Origin: Caenorhabditis remanei
Lineage: Eukaryota; Nematoda; Chromadorea; Rhabditida; Rhabditidae
Length of the DNA stretch: 64,000 nucleotides
Reading direction: 5' to 3'
Assembly: GCF_010183535.1 (NCBI RefSeq)
Contig: NC_071329.1
Location: forward strand, 12,462,001-12,526,000
Below, one piece after another: positions 22,301 through 35,640 of the stretch; positions within the stretch are counted from its first letter, which is position 1; each line of letters starts with the position of its first letter. The position numbers and the translations under genes are program-made. The notes under the pieces were generated by a model. That model was not told where the DNA came from. It was given only the letters and a program-made list of their open reading frames with translations, and ran no database searches.

Positions 22301-25300
22301 ATTGGATAACGAGACGACCGGGGTAGACTTGAGTTGTTTTCTAATGGATTTCCATTTGAATCCTTCTCTCCATTTTTGTATTTCTCAACGATTGAGGTGG
22401 CAGCACGAAGCAGTGATTTACTCCATGGTTCTTCTTGTGCTCCACGAAATGAATCGACAATATCACTGATAGCAGTGAGCACATCTGTATTGTTCTGAGG
22501 AGATAATATAATCGGAGCTGGAACTTCGTCTATTGGAACACCACGACGATTGTGAGGAGGTACAGGAGGAAGGGATGGGGCGCGGCTTCCGCGTATTTCT
22601 GCAATGGACTACACTCGGGAAAAGAGATCACAACACGATATTTACGAAAGAGTTTCGAGCAAAGATTTAGGTTTCGATGAATTTAAAATTTAACTGAATG
22701 AACTCGAACCACAATAAACAATATATCAATCAAATTCAAGATATTGAAAGCTTCGCGAGATATCAATAACAGCCCAATTTCAGCCAAGATAAAAAAAGCG
22801 CCATTTCGGTTCACGCCGACACAATTTTTTCACCGCTTGTTTATTGTAGATTTCTTACGTTCGATTTTTCGTCTCAAGACGAGCCACGCTAACGCTGAAT
22901 AAATAGAAGTGTGATAAGAAGAGAAGGAAAAGTGTTCAAGAATACGGAGAAAGAAGACATTTAAGAGTATCATGAGGAGTGAACAAGATGAATTTTATAA
23001 ACCATATAGCTACATACCTGGAGTGAGCATTGAGGTAGACGATGCTCTTGTTGTTAATCCCGGCTTTTCGAAATCCTGATGCTGAAGCACGAAATTCCAG
23101 AGTGAGGATTTACCCTAAAACAGTAGATGAGATGAAACAATGTGAGTAATAACTCTTACATGTTTGTTCTTCAACTCATGTGCCCAAATTCTCTCTAAAA
23201 GATCACAAAATGAAGCGACGAGCGTGTTTTCTTCCACTCCAGAGAAAGTTGGATCCAGGTGACCACAATTCACTGCTTCCTTTCCCATTTTATCCACGAG
23301 CATTCTTTTTGTCTTGGCTGAAATTATTCTAGTTACAATACGATCCAAAAATATTCTGGAGGTATGGGGAATTGAACCCCAGCCCTCTCCCATGCTAAGG
23401 GAGCGCTCTACCACTGAGCTATACCCCCGCACGTCTCAATCTGATTCTGATTCGTTCAAATTGAAACATTCCATGTCAATTCTTTTGAATCTTTCCGCGC
23501 GGACAGAAGCTAAAACCTGATTATTTGCCTTCCGCGCGGAACCTTTTTTTTCACACTCTTCGCAACGAATCACAAGCATTGCCGCGGCGCCCTTTTCCTC
23601 ACTACACTCATAGAATGAATGCCACAGAATCAGGTTGAGACGTGCGGGGGTATAGCTCAGTGGTAGAGCGCTCCCTTAGCATGGGAGAGGGCTGGGGTTC
23701 AATTCCCCATACCTCCAGAATCTTTTAGGTGTTTTACCTTTAGTCTCTTTCAGTAGTTGTTGTACGAATGCATATTGCTGTTGTGCGATCTGCTGACTTG
23801 ATTCTACTTGCATCAATCCTGCACCTCCATAAACACTCGTTGGTCGAGCCGACTGTGATCCTGAGTTTCCATTTGAATTGTCCTTTTGTGAACGTAATCT
23901 CGGATATCTCTGACGCCAAGGCGATGGAGCAGGACTGATGAGATTTGCTCCATCAAGCAGAGTTGTATTCAATTGATGAACTGGCCAAGCCCCTTCGTAT
24001 CGAACAGGGAATGCTCCAGCAAGCGAATGAGGTGCAGGAACCACGTAGTCTGTCGTCTCCTCTCGTTTTGAAATCAAATCTTCAGTGGCAGCAAAAAGAG
24101 GAGTTGCTTCATAAGTTGGTGTACGAACAATTGAAACTCCGAGCAGATCTCGCATGACGGAAATTCGATTATCGAAAAGAACAACCCCTTCATCTGGTGT
24201 TTCCCATTGAGAAAGGATTTTCGAGTCGATGAAAGTTGTAAACATTTGTGTTTCCAGAAATGCAGCAAGGAATGCCAGATGGCTGTCTGGTTGATCAGAG
24301 AGGAATGAGGCTTTATCGAAACTGGCCATACTCTCGCGATTAGCTTCATAAGCGTCTCGATCATCACATCCTTGACCTCCAATGACAAAGTGCTCGTAGG
24401 AATAGAACATTTCGACGAAACGATTGAGAACACATTCTCGAATTGCATTGTTAACTTTGGCATCCTGCAAATAAAGTGATGGAAAACAATAACTCTCAAA
24501 GCCAACCAATGATTATGTGGATTCATTGAATATTCATGAAAAGACGCATACCACAAAATAGTGCCTGGCAACTGGAGAATCGAGATTTTGAGCCCCGGCG
24601 AATTCTGTCTCAATATTTCCAACATCCACAACAACACCAGCTCTCCGAGCAATTTCAGCAACTCTTGCAAGTGTCGAATTGTTTCTGAGCACATTTTCTA
24701 GAGGAAGAGGTTGAAGCCCAGTTCGAGAAGGACGACGAATCATTCCTAATTCTGAAAGAAATTTTTTACTGAAAGAAAAAATAAAAATGCGCTTACCACT
24801 GAGCTCTTCACTCATTGCACTTCCATCTTCCAAGTCGAACGATCTACTCATTCGTTTCGCAGCCCAATCTTCTGGTCGCTTGTTCTTTTTTCTCATTTTA
24901 ACACCTCCTTCTGCTATATCTTCAAGCTCTCCACGTACTGTAGTCGCGGAGGTTAACATCTTTTCGGCACCAGCTAGCCTATCTATCGCATTTTTAATAT
25001 CATTGGCCAACTGGCGGGCACCAGGAAACACAGGAACATCTTCAGGAAGTTCTGATCGTCCCGTATCCAAATCAACAACACAAACATTGCTTTGAAACAA
25101 CTCTTCCGGTACAGTATCTTCATAATACCATCCCATTACGTACGGGACTGGAGCTTCGAAAAAGTCAAGTTTCGAGTACGGAAGAACTGGAGCGTAGGTC
25201 ATTTGCCATCGAAATGGAAAAGATAAAGCTAAAAGAGACTCGCAAACTGTCATCAGACGAGAAAGATCCTTCGAGCACAGAAGAATTTGATGTTCCAGAA

Positions 25301-27009
25301 GAAAACAAGAGAAGAGACGAATAAACTTTTCAACAGGAAGATAATCGAAAATACTTCCTATTGAATCATCGAAAAACGGGAGTTCCTTCGGACCGGGACG
25401 TTGAACAACCAGTGTTGTGTCTAGAAGTGGAATCTGAAAATCGAAACGTTTTAATTGTAAAAACCGAGATGGAAACCTTGAGAGTCATACTAGGAGATGG
25501 TAGAGGAACTTCATAAAGACACCAGTAAATGTAAGATTCAAGAGGAAGATGAGGTGATGTCGGAGACGCGATTATTTTATGAAAAGCAGTGAGAAGGGCA
25601 CTTGTTGAATTAACAAGAGGGAGACGGGAGAGCACACAAATTGTGCGAGACCTGAAATATTGAAATGACTATGTGAAGAGAAAAACTAAATATTCTACAA
25701 AAGTTGTAATAAAATTGCAGCTAATTTGTCGATTTTTTTGACACGAATTCTCGTTTTCTGTTCGGAACTTGACTTTTGCTCTGAAAAAATCCAGAGTGGA
25801 TCGAAAAAGTAATTAACTATTTTTTGAAAATAATTTTTGTTACTCTTGTTATCTGAAAAACTCACATAAAAAGTGAATTATGTCCTCCACCTTCATAATA
25901 TGAGATTCGTTTCGTTCGATCTCGTCGATTTCTCGGCAAGGTATGTGTTCCTCCTGAATATTTTGAAATTTTCTTAGCGTTATTCTGACTAATACTCACC
26001 TGAAACAGTTCCTGGTGGATGGTGTACCCTCTGATGTTTCTCCACGATTCCATTGTGCCTTGCAGTTATTTCTCTCACATGATCTTGTTGTAATTGAGCC
26101 ATTGCTTCACAAATCGCTACATCTTTCACCTCTTCATAGAATGTGATGGCAGTACCATTGATGCGAGAACCATCTTCTTTTATATTTGCAAATGTGTGAA
26201 CCATCGGCTTTTTAGGAACATCTTTCTCCGTATAAAATCGAAGTCCTCTTGGCATGCATAACTGAAAAATCTGATAAATAAATTTGATTGTTTCAATTCT
26301 AACGAACGTGGAGAATATCATCAGAAAATGGATTTCCAGGCCTTCGTTGAGGAAAATGATGAATTATTCTGGCCACAAAAGATCGTTGAAGCGGTGGTCG
26401 AAATGCCGAAGAAGAACTTCCAGGTGATTCACCTGGTGTGTGGCATGGATCATATTTGGTGTCAACCTATAATTCAATGTATTTTTTTTAATATTAGAAA
26501 TCGTTGCTTTTTTGGAATTTTGAGAAAAATTTTAGCAATTTCCTTTCTCGTTCTCCACTATTTTTTATTTACCGCTTTAATTTTTCTTGATTTTTAATAC
26601 AGTACACTTGGTTTACCGTAAAAACTGTAATAGAGGCGCATGCGAGGGTTCGCCTCTATTTTTCAACCTGCTCGTTCGCCTATTTTTTCAACTTTAAAGT
26701 GATCAATATTTTTGTTTTTTCACGAACTTTGAAAAAGAATGACTGAAAACCAGAAAAAATATTTGAAGCGTATTATGGGGGCGCCTCTATTAGAGGGTGT
26801 GCCACTATTATTCAAACCACTTTTCACTGTGCGCCTCTATTAGAGGGGCGCTTACAGTTTTTACGGTATTTACCAGAGTTTATTTAATTTTGCTTTCAAT
26901 TTTTCTAACTTCAAATATAAATTACCACAAGTCCTATATCTGGATCGTAACCGGCAACGGCAAAATAATCAACAAGAGTCACATCGATATCATTTGTATT
27001 TGTGCTCAT
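19344..27009 (-). CDS. DENND5-type DENN/RUN/PLAT Rab regulator
   Basis: DENND5 (Rab6IP1) proteins bind Rab6 through RUN domains and act as Rab GEFs through the DENN domain in Golgi/endosome traffic. Exon 1 (27009-26926, start [16 protein letters not shown]) and exon 2 (26466-26308) join in phase to the DENN upstream part ([26 protein letters not shown]). Then come the central DENN ([36 protein letters not shown]), the downstream part ([23 protein letters not shown]), the first RUN ([34 protein letters not shown]), PLAT ([16 protein letters not shown]) and the second RUN, ending [14 protein letters not shown] at 19344. All blocks align in order with human DENND5A. A tRNA-Ala pair and a MITE lie in introns. 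In C. elegans I recall the orthologue next to sqv-7. Confidence 0.93.
23357..23428 (-). tRNA. tRNA-Ala(AGC), left member of second divergent pair
   Basis: Same 72-nt tRNA as at 3530-3601: anticodon AGC, G3:U70, intact A and B boxes. Its 3' flank (AATATTTTT) and 5' flank match those of the 3530-3601 gene, showing the pair at 23357-23717 is an inverted copy of the pair in unc-104. It lies in a DENND5-gene intron in the host sense direction. Confidence 0.97.
23646..23717 (+). tRNA. tRNA-Ala(AGC), right member of second divergent pair
   Basis: Identical tRNA to the others in the window (anticodon AGC). Its upstream flank from about 23580 (GCCGCGGCGCCC...GACGTGC) is the same as at 1-65 and as the complement of 3309-3373. 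A TTTT terminator follows. It is antisense to the DENND5 host gene, and in the same intron as 23357-23428. Confidence 0.97.
26614..26868. repeat. MITE with TACCGTAAAAACTGT ends in DENND5 intron 1
   Basis: The terminal inverted repeats (TACCGTAAAAACTGTAA and its complement) each run into a GCGCCTCTATT motif, with further GCGCCTCTATTAGAGG palindromes inside. About 255 bp, no coding capacity. A diverged relative lies at 52038-52260. It sits in the intron between exons 1 and 2 of the DENND5-type gene. Confidence 0.75.
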
Positions 27010-27401
27010 CCTGCTAGTCGTTCATACTGATAACCGAGGTTCTGAAAAGGAAACTGATAAGTAAGCGAAAACGCCCTGTTTAAAGGGTAGACCAACATCA
27101 AGCAAACATAGTTAAGGTATTCACTTGGAAATATTTTAATAAAATAATAATTAAAATATTTTTTGAGTTTGTGCTTCATAAAATGTGAGAATTCCAGTTT
27201 CGGGAGATTTATTGACATAAAAGTGTGACGTCATCACCAGAGGGGCTAGCACGAAGGGTGTGTCAACCGCTCGCATGGCGCGGCCTTGGTGAAAAATCCG
27301 CAAACCCGTGAACTTGGAAACATTGAATTAACGTGAACTTGTGAATCCACGAAAGATAAAACGAAAAATGAAAAATTGGGGCGAAGTGGAATCATTTCAA
27401 C
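27010..27401. promoter_or_regulatory. Shared divergent promoter region
   Basis: The 392 bp between the DENND5-type start (minus) and the zinc-finger start (plus) must hold both promoters. A GC-rich patch (27240-27300) contains TGACGTCATCA, a CRE-like palindrome at about 27227-27237. No terminator or RNA gene is seen. Confidence 0.4.
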
Positions 27402-29012
27402 ATGGAAATAAACGAAAACAAAAAGAATTTAGCGAAACGTGGCGAGATTTTGGTGGTAAACGGCCTGTCGAAAAGTTCCGACGGAACGATCAACTCGTCC
27501 TTGGAACATAAAGGTCAGTCGCTATTAAGATGGATATGGAAAGGAACAAAGTTTGAAAAGAATGAGAATCTTTAGAAAATGGAGAAAGAAGAGCGATATA
27601 ATTTATACATAGGCTGGGAAAATGGAGAAGAAAAAAAGAAGCTCATCTTTTCTCGGAAAAGAAAGGAGAAGCAACCATGCGAGAGATAATTTTGTTGGTT
27701 TTCCAACAATTTCCAGATTGCTCCCTTCCTTCTCTTTTATTCTTATGCAGCAATTTTTTTTAGATGATCCATACATCGGAAACTATCGGAATGGAGATGA
27801 AGAATTATCGTTGGAGAGAGGGGAATCATCTAGTTTTCATGTAATACTTTCGAAAATTTAAATGGGAACCTGTTAATTGACGATTTCAGCCATCTGACGA
27901 GTACGGTGCAATGAGTATGGGAGACTACGACGACGATAGTGACGATGCAACTTTACCGAAAAAAGAGTCGACACGGCAGAAGTAAAAAATGATTGACAGA
28001 CATCCGGAAATGATCGAACTAGTTGCAGGTTTCGCCGTTTTCGACACAAGGAATACCAATGTGATGAATGCGATCGCATGTTCACACTCAAACACAATCT
28101 CCAAAACCATTTTGTCCAGGTTTTATTAGAGCTGAGTTGGGAATAATAATATTCTGTTTCAGTACCATATGGGATGTAAAACGTTGCACAAGTCATGTCC
28201 TTCTTGTAAGTGCACTATATGCGGAAAAATTTACTCCGCAGCATCTGTTCTTGCTGAACATATGATGAGTGAACATGGGTATGTATATAGTAAAGTATTG
28301 AGATATATTTTTGAATTATTTTTAGTAAACATATGGATCACTTTGAGTGCTCGCAATGTCATGAACAATTTCTGACTCAAGCTGGTCTTCAGAAGCATAT
28401 GAAACTGCACCTTCAATCGAAAAAATCGTGCCCCTACGAGGAATGTTTTGGTTTGAAGTTCAAAAACAGCCGAGTAAGAGAAACAAAAGTATTTCATCCA
28501 ATCTCACATTTATTTGAATTCAGGAGCTCCACGAGCACGTGCGCCACGAGCATAAACTTAAAGAGCTGTCGTGCTCTGTGTGCAGTGCGGTGTTCCGACA
28601 GCTGTCGGCCAGGATTAAGCATGAGGAGGGGCATGAGAAAGGTTCACCAAACTTGATGATTTTGTAATAAGAATAGCCTTTTCAGATCTAGCAGACGGAG
28701 GGCAAAGTCGGTGCAGAACACGAGAGAGAAGAGCTAAGGTAATTGATCTAGCCGAATGGCTCTCTGCTTTATGAAGTGTCGTAAAACCGGGAGCCACTCT
28801 CCCAATCAGGGAATAAACCTCTAGGTTTCAAGCAATCAGCAAATGCATTTTTTCAGTGCGATGAAGATCTCGTGAAGCGAGAACTAGATTCTCCATCACC
28901 ACCACCACTCAAATGTCGAAAGGTTTACAGTCCTCAATTCGAGGCAGTGCCTATCAGAAAGAAGACGACAAAACGACTGACAAAAGCCGAGATTTTGGCG
29001 AAAATCAAGTAA
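27402..29012 (+). CDS. C2H2 zinc-finger protein
   Basis: Eight exons keep one frame from ATG 27402-27404 to TAA 29010-29012. Exon 1 is 27402-27513. An acidic exon (GDYDDDSDDATLP-like) comes before at least four C2H2 fingers: YQCDECDRMFTLKHNLQNH, CTICGKIYSAASVLAEHMMSEH, FECSQCHEQFLTQAGLQKHMK, and a CPYEEC/CSVCSAVF pair. The C-terminus is basic with a PSPPPPLKCR patch and ends KAEILAKIK. It is probably a sequence-specific DNA-binding factor, but I cannot name an orthologue. An upstream ATG at 27368 is in a frame that hits a stop before the splice donor, so 27402 was chosen. Confidence 0.85.
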
Positions 29013-29804
29013 ATTGAGACCAACTAGATTTCTGAAAACTAATATTCAATCGTTTTATCCTAGATTGTACTTATAGAAATTAATTCAAATAAAGAAATAT
29101 TGTTTTATCTTCTAATTCTACGTTTGGTAAAAATACTTTCAGAGAAAAATAAGTGGGGAGCGAACAGAAAAAAAGCATTCAAAAATCCACAAAAAAAACG
29201 AAACACCGTGAGACCGTACCACTAATTTTGTGCAAGCGCCTTTAAGAGCTACTGTATTTCTCAAAATTTCTTCCGCCAATTTTCAAGTGTCGAGTTTTGT
29301 TTATTATGCTCACTCTTAGTTGTTCTAACGCGTTAAAGCCAGAGTTGTGTTCCTCATGTAAAGAATAAAGTTATGCAGCTACTATTAACGGTAAATGTGC
29401 TCTGGGTATTTTTATTTCTTAAAATTCGTTTTACTTTCCACTTAAATGCCGCGAATCTTGTTCATTTCAGTAAATTTGCTTCAGAAATAATCGCGATAAC
29501 AGTTCAGAGTATCACATTTGGTTGAAGCTTCAAGTTGTTTCATCTTGTTAATATATTTCGAAATTTCGCAGTTTCTGTCATTCCTGTCCTTTCAATTTTC
29601 GATTCTAATCGTGTCACTATTCTCACAAACGTGTTGTTTGAGTGATGTGAGAGCTATGTAACCGCGCTCTATCGTGAATCAAGAACTGCAATGCTGTCCC
29701 AATGTTGTGCAATAATTCCCCTCAAAGACAGTCGTTTTTCTTTCTTTTTCTTAACAATTCGTCATTTTCAAATCATGAGAAACCTTCTTCAGAATCCGTT
29801 AACC
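29013..29804. other. Intergenic region with a dispersed-repeat fragment
   Basis: It holds the zinc-finger gene 3' end and the znf-598 promoter. A short segment near 29210-29290 (GCGCCTTTAAGAGCTACTGTA) has the look of a common Caenorhabditis dispersed repeat. A likely trans-splice acceptor (CTTCTTCAG) lies at 29782-29790, just before the znf-598 start. No gene is seen. Confidence 0.45.
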
Positions 29805-32800
29805 ATGCCCGACGACGCGGCTGACGAGAAAAAGCCAGATGAAGCCAAAAAGAACGTAAGTTAGTATTAAAAAATTGTGCTTCCATCAGTTTTATTTCCA
29901 GAATCAAGCCAAGGGTCGTGGCCAAGGATCAAATGCCAATCGTGGAAGAGGAGGTAAGCTTAATGAACAGTTTTCAAACAATTTTCATACTTCTTAGGTT
30001 CAAATAACAACAATGCTTCGAAGAAGCTCAACTCCTCACGACCGACACCGAATTCTCGACAACCTACAAAAGTGGACATGAAAAAGTACGAAAGAATGAT
30101 CTCAGCTGCTCATGTAAGTGTATCAAAATTCGTATCTGATTAACAATTAACGAATTACAGACCAACTTCTCTGATATTCCGTGTGGTCCAAAATCTGTAG
30201 ACTGTGATATTTGTTGCAAGAAAAACGACGTCTTTGGAGTAATTGATTAGTCATTTTCTCTGAAGTTAACTTTTCAATTTTAAGATTGGTTCTTGTCGGC
30301 ATCCTGTCTGTGCAGAATGTGTGATTCGAATGCGAATTCTCGGTAATTCCAAAACTTGTCCAGTTTGCCGTGCAGATATTGATATCTTGTCATTCTGTAC
30401 TCTCGATGAAGACCTCGCAACAGTGCCACTTTCTTTCAAGTTATCCGGACATCCAGATGAATATCGCTTCGGAATAAGATTCAGCAATAAAGTGGCTGGT
30501 ACCAAGTACGAAAAGTATCTGGCACATGTATGCAAAATTTGTAAAACGTAAGCGTTATATTGCACTCTTTCCTGACTTCATCAATAATAATTAAAATAAT
30601 TTGCAGTGATGATGGTGAACGTCTGGAGTTTCCATCGTTCATGTCTCTTCGTCAGCATATGGCCAGTCGACATGAGCAATCTTACTGCCATATTTGTACG
30701 GACAATTTAAATTTGTTCTCGAGAGAAAGAAAAACGTACACAAGAGAAATGCTCCAGAGACACATGAAACAGGGTGATTTCGATGATAAAAGCTTCAAAG
30801 GGCATCCTCAATGCCTGTTCTGCGAGCAGAAATTTCTGGATGAGGAGAATCGTTACCGTCATCTTCGTAAAGAACACTTTTTCTGCCAGTTCTGTGAATC
30901 GGATGGAACAATGACCAATGTATTCTTCGGGTACGTTCCAGGCTGAGAAATTTACTGTATAACATAACAGTTTTCAGAAAACACGATGAACTTAAAAAGC
31001 ATTACAAAGATCATCACTTTATCTGTGAAACTGAAGAGTGCAAGCAGATGGGAATAGCATTTGCTAATAAGTTCGAACTTGATTTGCATAGAGCAAATGA
31101 ACACTCTGAAAAGAGAAACCTTATCGAGCTAGGTTTTGGACAAAGAGCTCCAGACCCTGGGCGACCAATGGGAAGGTACTTTTAAAAAGTTACGGACTGT
31201 TATCTAAAATAATTTTATTTATAGAGGTCGAGGTCCTCTCCGGTACAACGAACCGCCTCCTCCGCCGGTTCCTCGAGAAAGAATCGCGTTGGTTCAGCGG
31301 CAAGTTGAAACTAATCCTCAAAGTGATCCAAGCCAGTTTACTACTGTTCGATCAGCTCAGAGCAAAGGAGTTTTCACGAGTACTAGATCTGCATTTACAC
31401 CTAGTAATCAAGACTTTCCGAGTCTCGCACCGCAAGCTCCACCGGTAAGATTGTATTCTTTGATACTGCTTCTGACAAGTCTGAAAGAAAACGGATTTCT
31501 TAAAAAATTGTTCCAAACTATTCATTTTTCAGCCAAGTATTCGTTCTTCGGAATTCCCTCGCCTGAACAAAGTGAACAAAAGTGCAACTGCCGCTGCCGC
31601 TGCTGCTGCTCCTGTAGTTGACCATTTCCCATCATTAGGAGAAACTTCAACACCATCTGCTCCACCTCTTCGAATTAAAGTTCCTCCGCTCGTAAAGAAG
31701 AGACAACCACCTCCATCCGCTCCAGTGCAACAAAAATCTAGACAATCTTCTTCTCGTCAACACGCTCCTCGAGAGGAAGATGAGGATTATACATCTTCAA
31801 GAAGAGATGTTCCACAAACTGTAGTGAAAGTCAACAATTCTTTACTTCGGTTCGACACTGTCGATCGTGTTGTTCCAACTGCGAAATCTAACATACAAAT
31901 GATACAAAGAACAGATCAACAAGTAGCTCCTTCGGCTTCATCTTCTTCTTCTGCAGCTGCTCCAGGAATGTTCGATTTCCCCTCGTTACCAGCTGCTTCT
32001 GCGCCCATACAACCGGCAAATAGTTCTTGGCTCAATAGTAAGAACAGCAAAATTGTGAGCGATGACTTTCTGAAAACAATCGATTTCATATCATAATTTT
32101 AGAAGTCAGCCGGAGCTATTTCAAGCGTAACTGTGCCTGCCAATTACTCCAAAGCGACGAAAAATCAAAACAAAAAGAAGAACAAAGTTTCTGTTCCTAA
32201 AACGGAAGTTTGGTCATCTCTTGGTCCAGCCCCAGAAGTATCAACTTTAGCTGAAACGGATACGTGGCAGGACATACCATTGTCCAAAGAAGCACTGGCT
32301 GAGAAAGAGCGTCGAGAGAAAAAGGAAGAATGGGCTCGTAAGAAGGCAGAGATTCAGGCGAGAGTTGCGGCCGCGTCGAAAGAGAAATCGACAGCAGTTG
32401 CCGACGAAGTCGAACCAGAATTACCCCAGAGGTATCGTAGTTGAAAAGATGATCTCAAAAAATATTACTTTTTTCATAGATCGGTCACTCCTCCTTCTAA
32501 TAATACTCCTCCTCCGAAAGAAGAGAGTCCCGAGTGGATTGTAGCCGCACCGAAGAAAGCAGAAGTAACTAAAAATGCAGCTAGTCAGAAAAAGAATAAG
32601 GTATGGATTATATTTTATTATGTTCTTGCAATATTTTGTTTCAGAAGAATAAGGAAGACGTCGCAACGTCTACAAAGCAGGAGCCGACACCATCTGCTGC
32701 TCCACCAGTCGAACCAACTCCTTCAGTTCCTCCAGCAGCTTCAATCGCTTCAACATCTTCAATTGCTCCAAAGCGAGAGGAGCCTGTTAAGGATTCCTAC

Positions 32801-33452
32801 CAAGAGAAAATGGATGCGGTAATTCAAATAGTTCTGAACCTTTTAATCAAGAATTAATTTATAGTTGTGGAATATGCCGAAGTTGCCTTCAATGACATCA
32901 ATGTTCTCGTCTTTTTCCATCTCGGGAATTTTTGGCATGGGCCCGAATTCTAACGTTCCGGTAATTGAACAACCAGCTCATAACTGATACCTGTGAAATA
33001 TTTTCAGACACCAACAACTAATAATCCCCCTCCAGGATTGGAAAATGTCGTCTTAACACCTCCACCTGGACTCGGGTTTCCAACTCGAAAACCTGAAGAG
33101 ATTTCATTCGCTTCTGCCCCAATGCTGTCTCATGACGATGTGAAGGAAAAACGAGAAAGAATGGAAGCAGAGAGACGAAAAAAGGAGAAAGAGACCGAGA
33201 AGGTAGGAATGAATCCATCTGGTCTATTGGCTTTGAGCCAAGCATCTGTCTGGTGATAAGGGGCACGTAACATCAAACACACGTGTTTATTTTGGTAGTA
33301 AGAAACCAGCCAAATGTACACATTGTCTTCTCTCCTACTCCACTTTTCCTATTTTTTCTTCTCATTTACAATATCAATGATCTTTTTTCCAGGTAGATGA
33401 CGGCTGGGTTACAACCGGAAAAGCTACAAACAAGAAGAACAAAAAGAAGTAA
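29805..33452 (+). CDS. znf-598: E3 ubiquitin ligase ZNF598/Hel2
   Basis: ZNF598/Hel2 ubiquitinates 40S proteins of collided ribosomes and starts ribosome-associated quality control. After a basic Gly/Asn-rich N-terminus comes a RING finger (CDICCKKNDVFGIGSCRHPVCAEC...CPVCRADI), then several C2H2 fingers in the typical ZNF598 order (HICTDNLNLF, CLFCEQKFLDEENRYRHLRKEH, CQFCESDG, KHYKDHHFICETEEC), then a long Pro/Ser-rich low-complexity tail with DFPSLAP and FPSLGET repeats and a basic end at TAA 33450-33452. An in-frame ATG at 29775 exists, but the TTCTTCAG acceptor at 29783-29790 suggests SL trans-splicing before the 29805 ATG. As I recall, the C. elegans orthologue neighbours unc-104. Confidence 0.93.
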
Positions 33453-35340
33453 AATGTTCAAATATATTTATTAAGTGTCAGTAAACATTTCTTGATTGTG
33501 TTTCACTAATATAGGGCGTGTTGTTATTTTTTAAATTTCTTTTTTCCTTACTCTTATAATCATCATCATCAACATCATTTCTGTTCTGTTTTACCGCTAA
33601 ATAGTATCAGATTCTTAGTTGTATCAATCTAAAATCTGTCTCCGTTTCTTGTTCTGTCTCACCGGTATTTAGGTCAATAAAAATTAGAATACAACAATTA
33701 CCTGTGTTGCTTATCATAAATGACAAGATAATCCAGCGTCATTACCTGACAGTATTAGATCTCATGAGCTAATCAGTCTAAATATTGAACAGGTAAGACG
33801 CTGGACATCGGTCACCAAAGAATAGGACAGTAGCCGAATTGGAATGACGGAGATTCCTCGTGTGCTCATAGAGCAGCAAATGGGCGGAGTTGAGTGGGAG
33901 AGGAAAAGGGGGCGGAGCTTCGGGGCGCGACCACTTACAGTGCTTTTGTAGGTGGGTAAATAGAACAGAAATGAATAATAGGAACAAGGGAATGATTAGC
34001 ATTTGGAGAGAGACTTCAGAAGTGAAGTTTCAGATGAAATTGAATGATTCAGAGGACTCCGGTGAGTCAGTCAGCTGAATCTGCATATTGAGAAGAATGT
34101 GAAATAAAGAATAGTAATCTTTGAAATTCAATGAAAAAAGTTGAGAATTGAGAACGATAACATGATGAAAAACAAATGATATATCTGATGACAGCAAGAA
34201 ACCAGACTTCTCTCGTTTTGTCGTCGTCGTTCAACACTTCAGATGGAGGGGGAAGACGATGTAATCATTGATCATTTCGCATGAGAAGAAGAAGGCGGAC
34301 ACCTGGCAATTAAGAGAAGAAGAGGTTTCCTTTCTCTTTCTCTTTCAAAGGCTCAAATGCACATTTATAGAGAAAATTGGGAGGAGAAAAGGGGGAGAGA
34401 GAGTGAATGTTTGTATGGGTATAATGGAAGAATAGGAGACGACAACGACGACAAGTTATCAATGAAAACGGGGAAAACAGACACAAGAGTTGGGGAGAGA
34501 AGTGATAACGAAATACATTTGCATTTGCAGGTTTAAAAGTACTTTTTGAATCGAATTTGAATAGAGAAAGAAAGAGAGTGAAATACGCAGAGAGAAGAGA
34601 GAACCTTCCTTCTCGATCGGTAACTTTCAGGAATGGTACAACTCTCTGATCCAACGGTTTATCGGCATCAATAAGATACTTCGTCGGGAACGTTTGATTA
34701 AAAAGACATTCGAATGAGTTAAACCAAACAATGTCCTTCTGTTTTCCAGACCCATTGAGACTGGTTATGTCTATCCTTGAGAATCAAAACTAAGGTATCG
34801 CTTGAAAAAGGAAAGTAAAGAAGTTCTATGCATCAACGGTGTGAACTCGCTTCAAACAGAAAGTATGAGCTGAAAAATATACCGAAAACTCTTTAAGGAA
34901 AGCTACTTTTGAGGTATCGAATTCAAAATGCATTTAATTTGTTCAAAACTCTACTGCGAGATAAGGAAATGAAGAAGGTACACCAGGTTACACTGACAAT
35001 ATACACTGACAAAAATATAATGACAGAAATACACAACTCTGCAATACTAGAGAACACTTCTTACAACAACAGTAGATGGTGCTTAGATCCAGGACAGAAA
35101 ATTCTGCGGGAATTACCCACAGAATGTCGGGGGCTATTCCTAATTAGAATGTTTTTGATATGTGGTAGACTTTCAAGGTTGCGAATCCGTTAGGTTCCTT
35201 ACTATTAGTAGCGTCCTCCCTGTTTATTTACAAAAATAATTTCAACTTTTGTGTTGTGGGAAATCATGATTTCTTACTGCTCGTTTTGCAGCGAAATTTC
35301 AATAAATGTTACTTAAAAATTGCCTGACAGACCATTCTGA
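33453..35340. other. Intergenic stretch without a recognisable gene
   Basis: This 1.9-kb stretch holds the znf-598 3' UTR and then purine-rich sequence (GAGAGA-type runs, 34300-34610). Open frames here are short, lack splice-linked neighbours and have biased composition. No RNA gene or clear repeat was recognised. Confidence 0.4.
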
Positions 35341-35640
35341 TGCACCTATTCACGAAGAAAAAGTGCGAATTAAAATGCCACATTTTGCATTTTAATTCAA
35401 TTCACGAATGTCGATTAATGTGCATGAAAAACACTTTAATTCGAATTAATCTGCATTAATCTGCTAATTAAAACGCACATCGTGGCGAGATATCTTCCCG
35501 AAAAAGGCGTGCGCCTTTAATGATTGTGTGGATTTACGGGCCACCAAATATTTTTTATGCTTGTTTTTTTTCCGTTTTAAATGCATTTATGTTAAATTTA
35601 GTGAGAAATATGTGTTTCTAAATTAAGTTTTCCAGGAAAA

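Noticed and set aside
26328..26460. Plus-strand frame [18 protein letters not shown], looking like a small divergent gene
   Set aside because: It is the antisense shadow of DENND5 exon 2, which reads in phase with its neighbours on the minus strand.
33890..34078. Open frame beginning SGRGKGGGASGRDH, reminiscent of a histone H4 start
   Set aside because: The similarity stops after a few residues, the start is TTG, and there is no histone fold. Chance match in purine-rich DNA.
34310..34654. 114-codon minus-strand frame
   Set aside because: Composition reflects GAGAGA-rich DNA, no domain or splice context; not supported as a gene.
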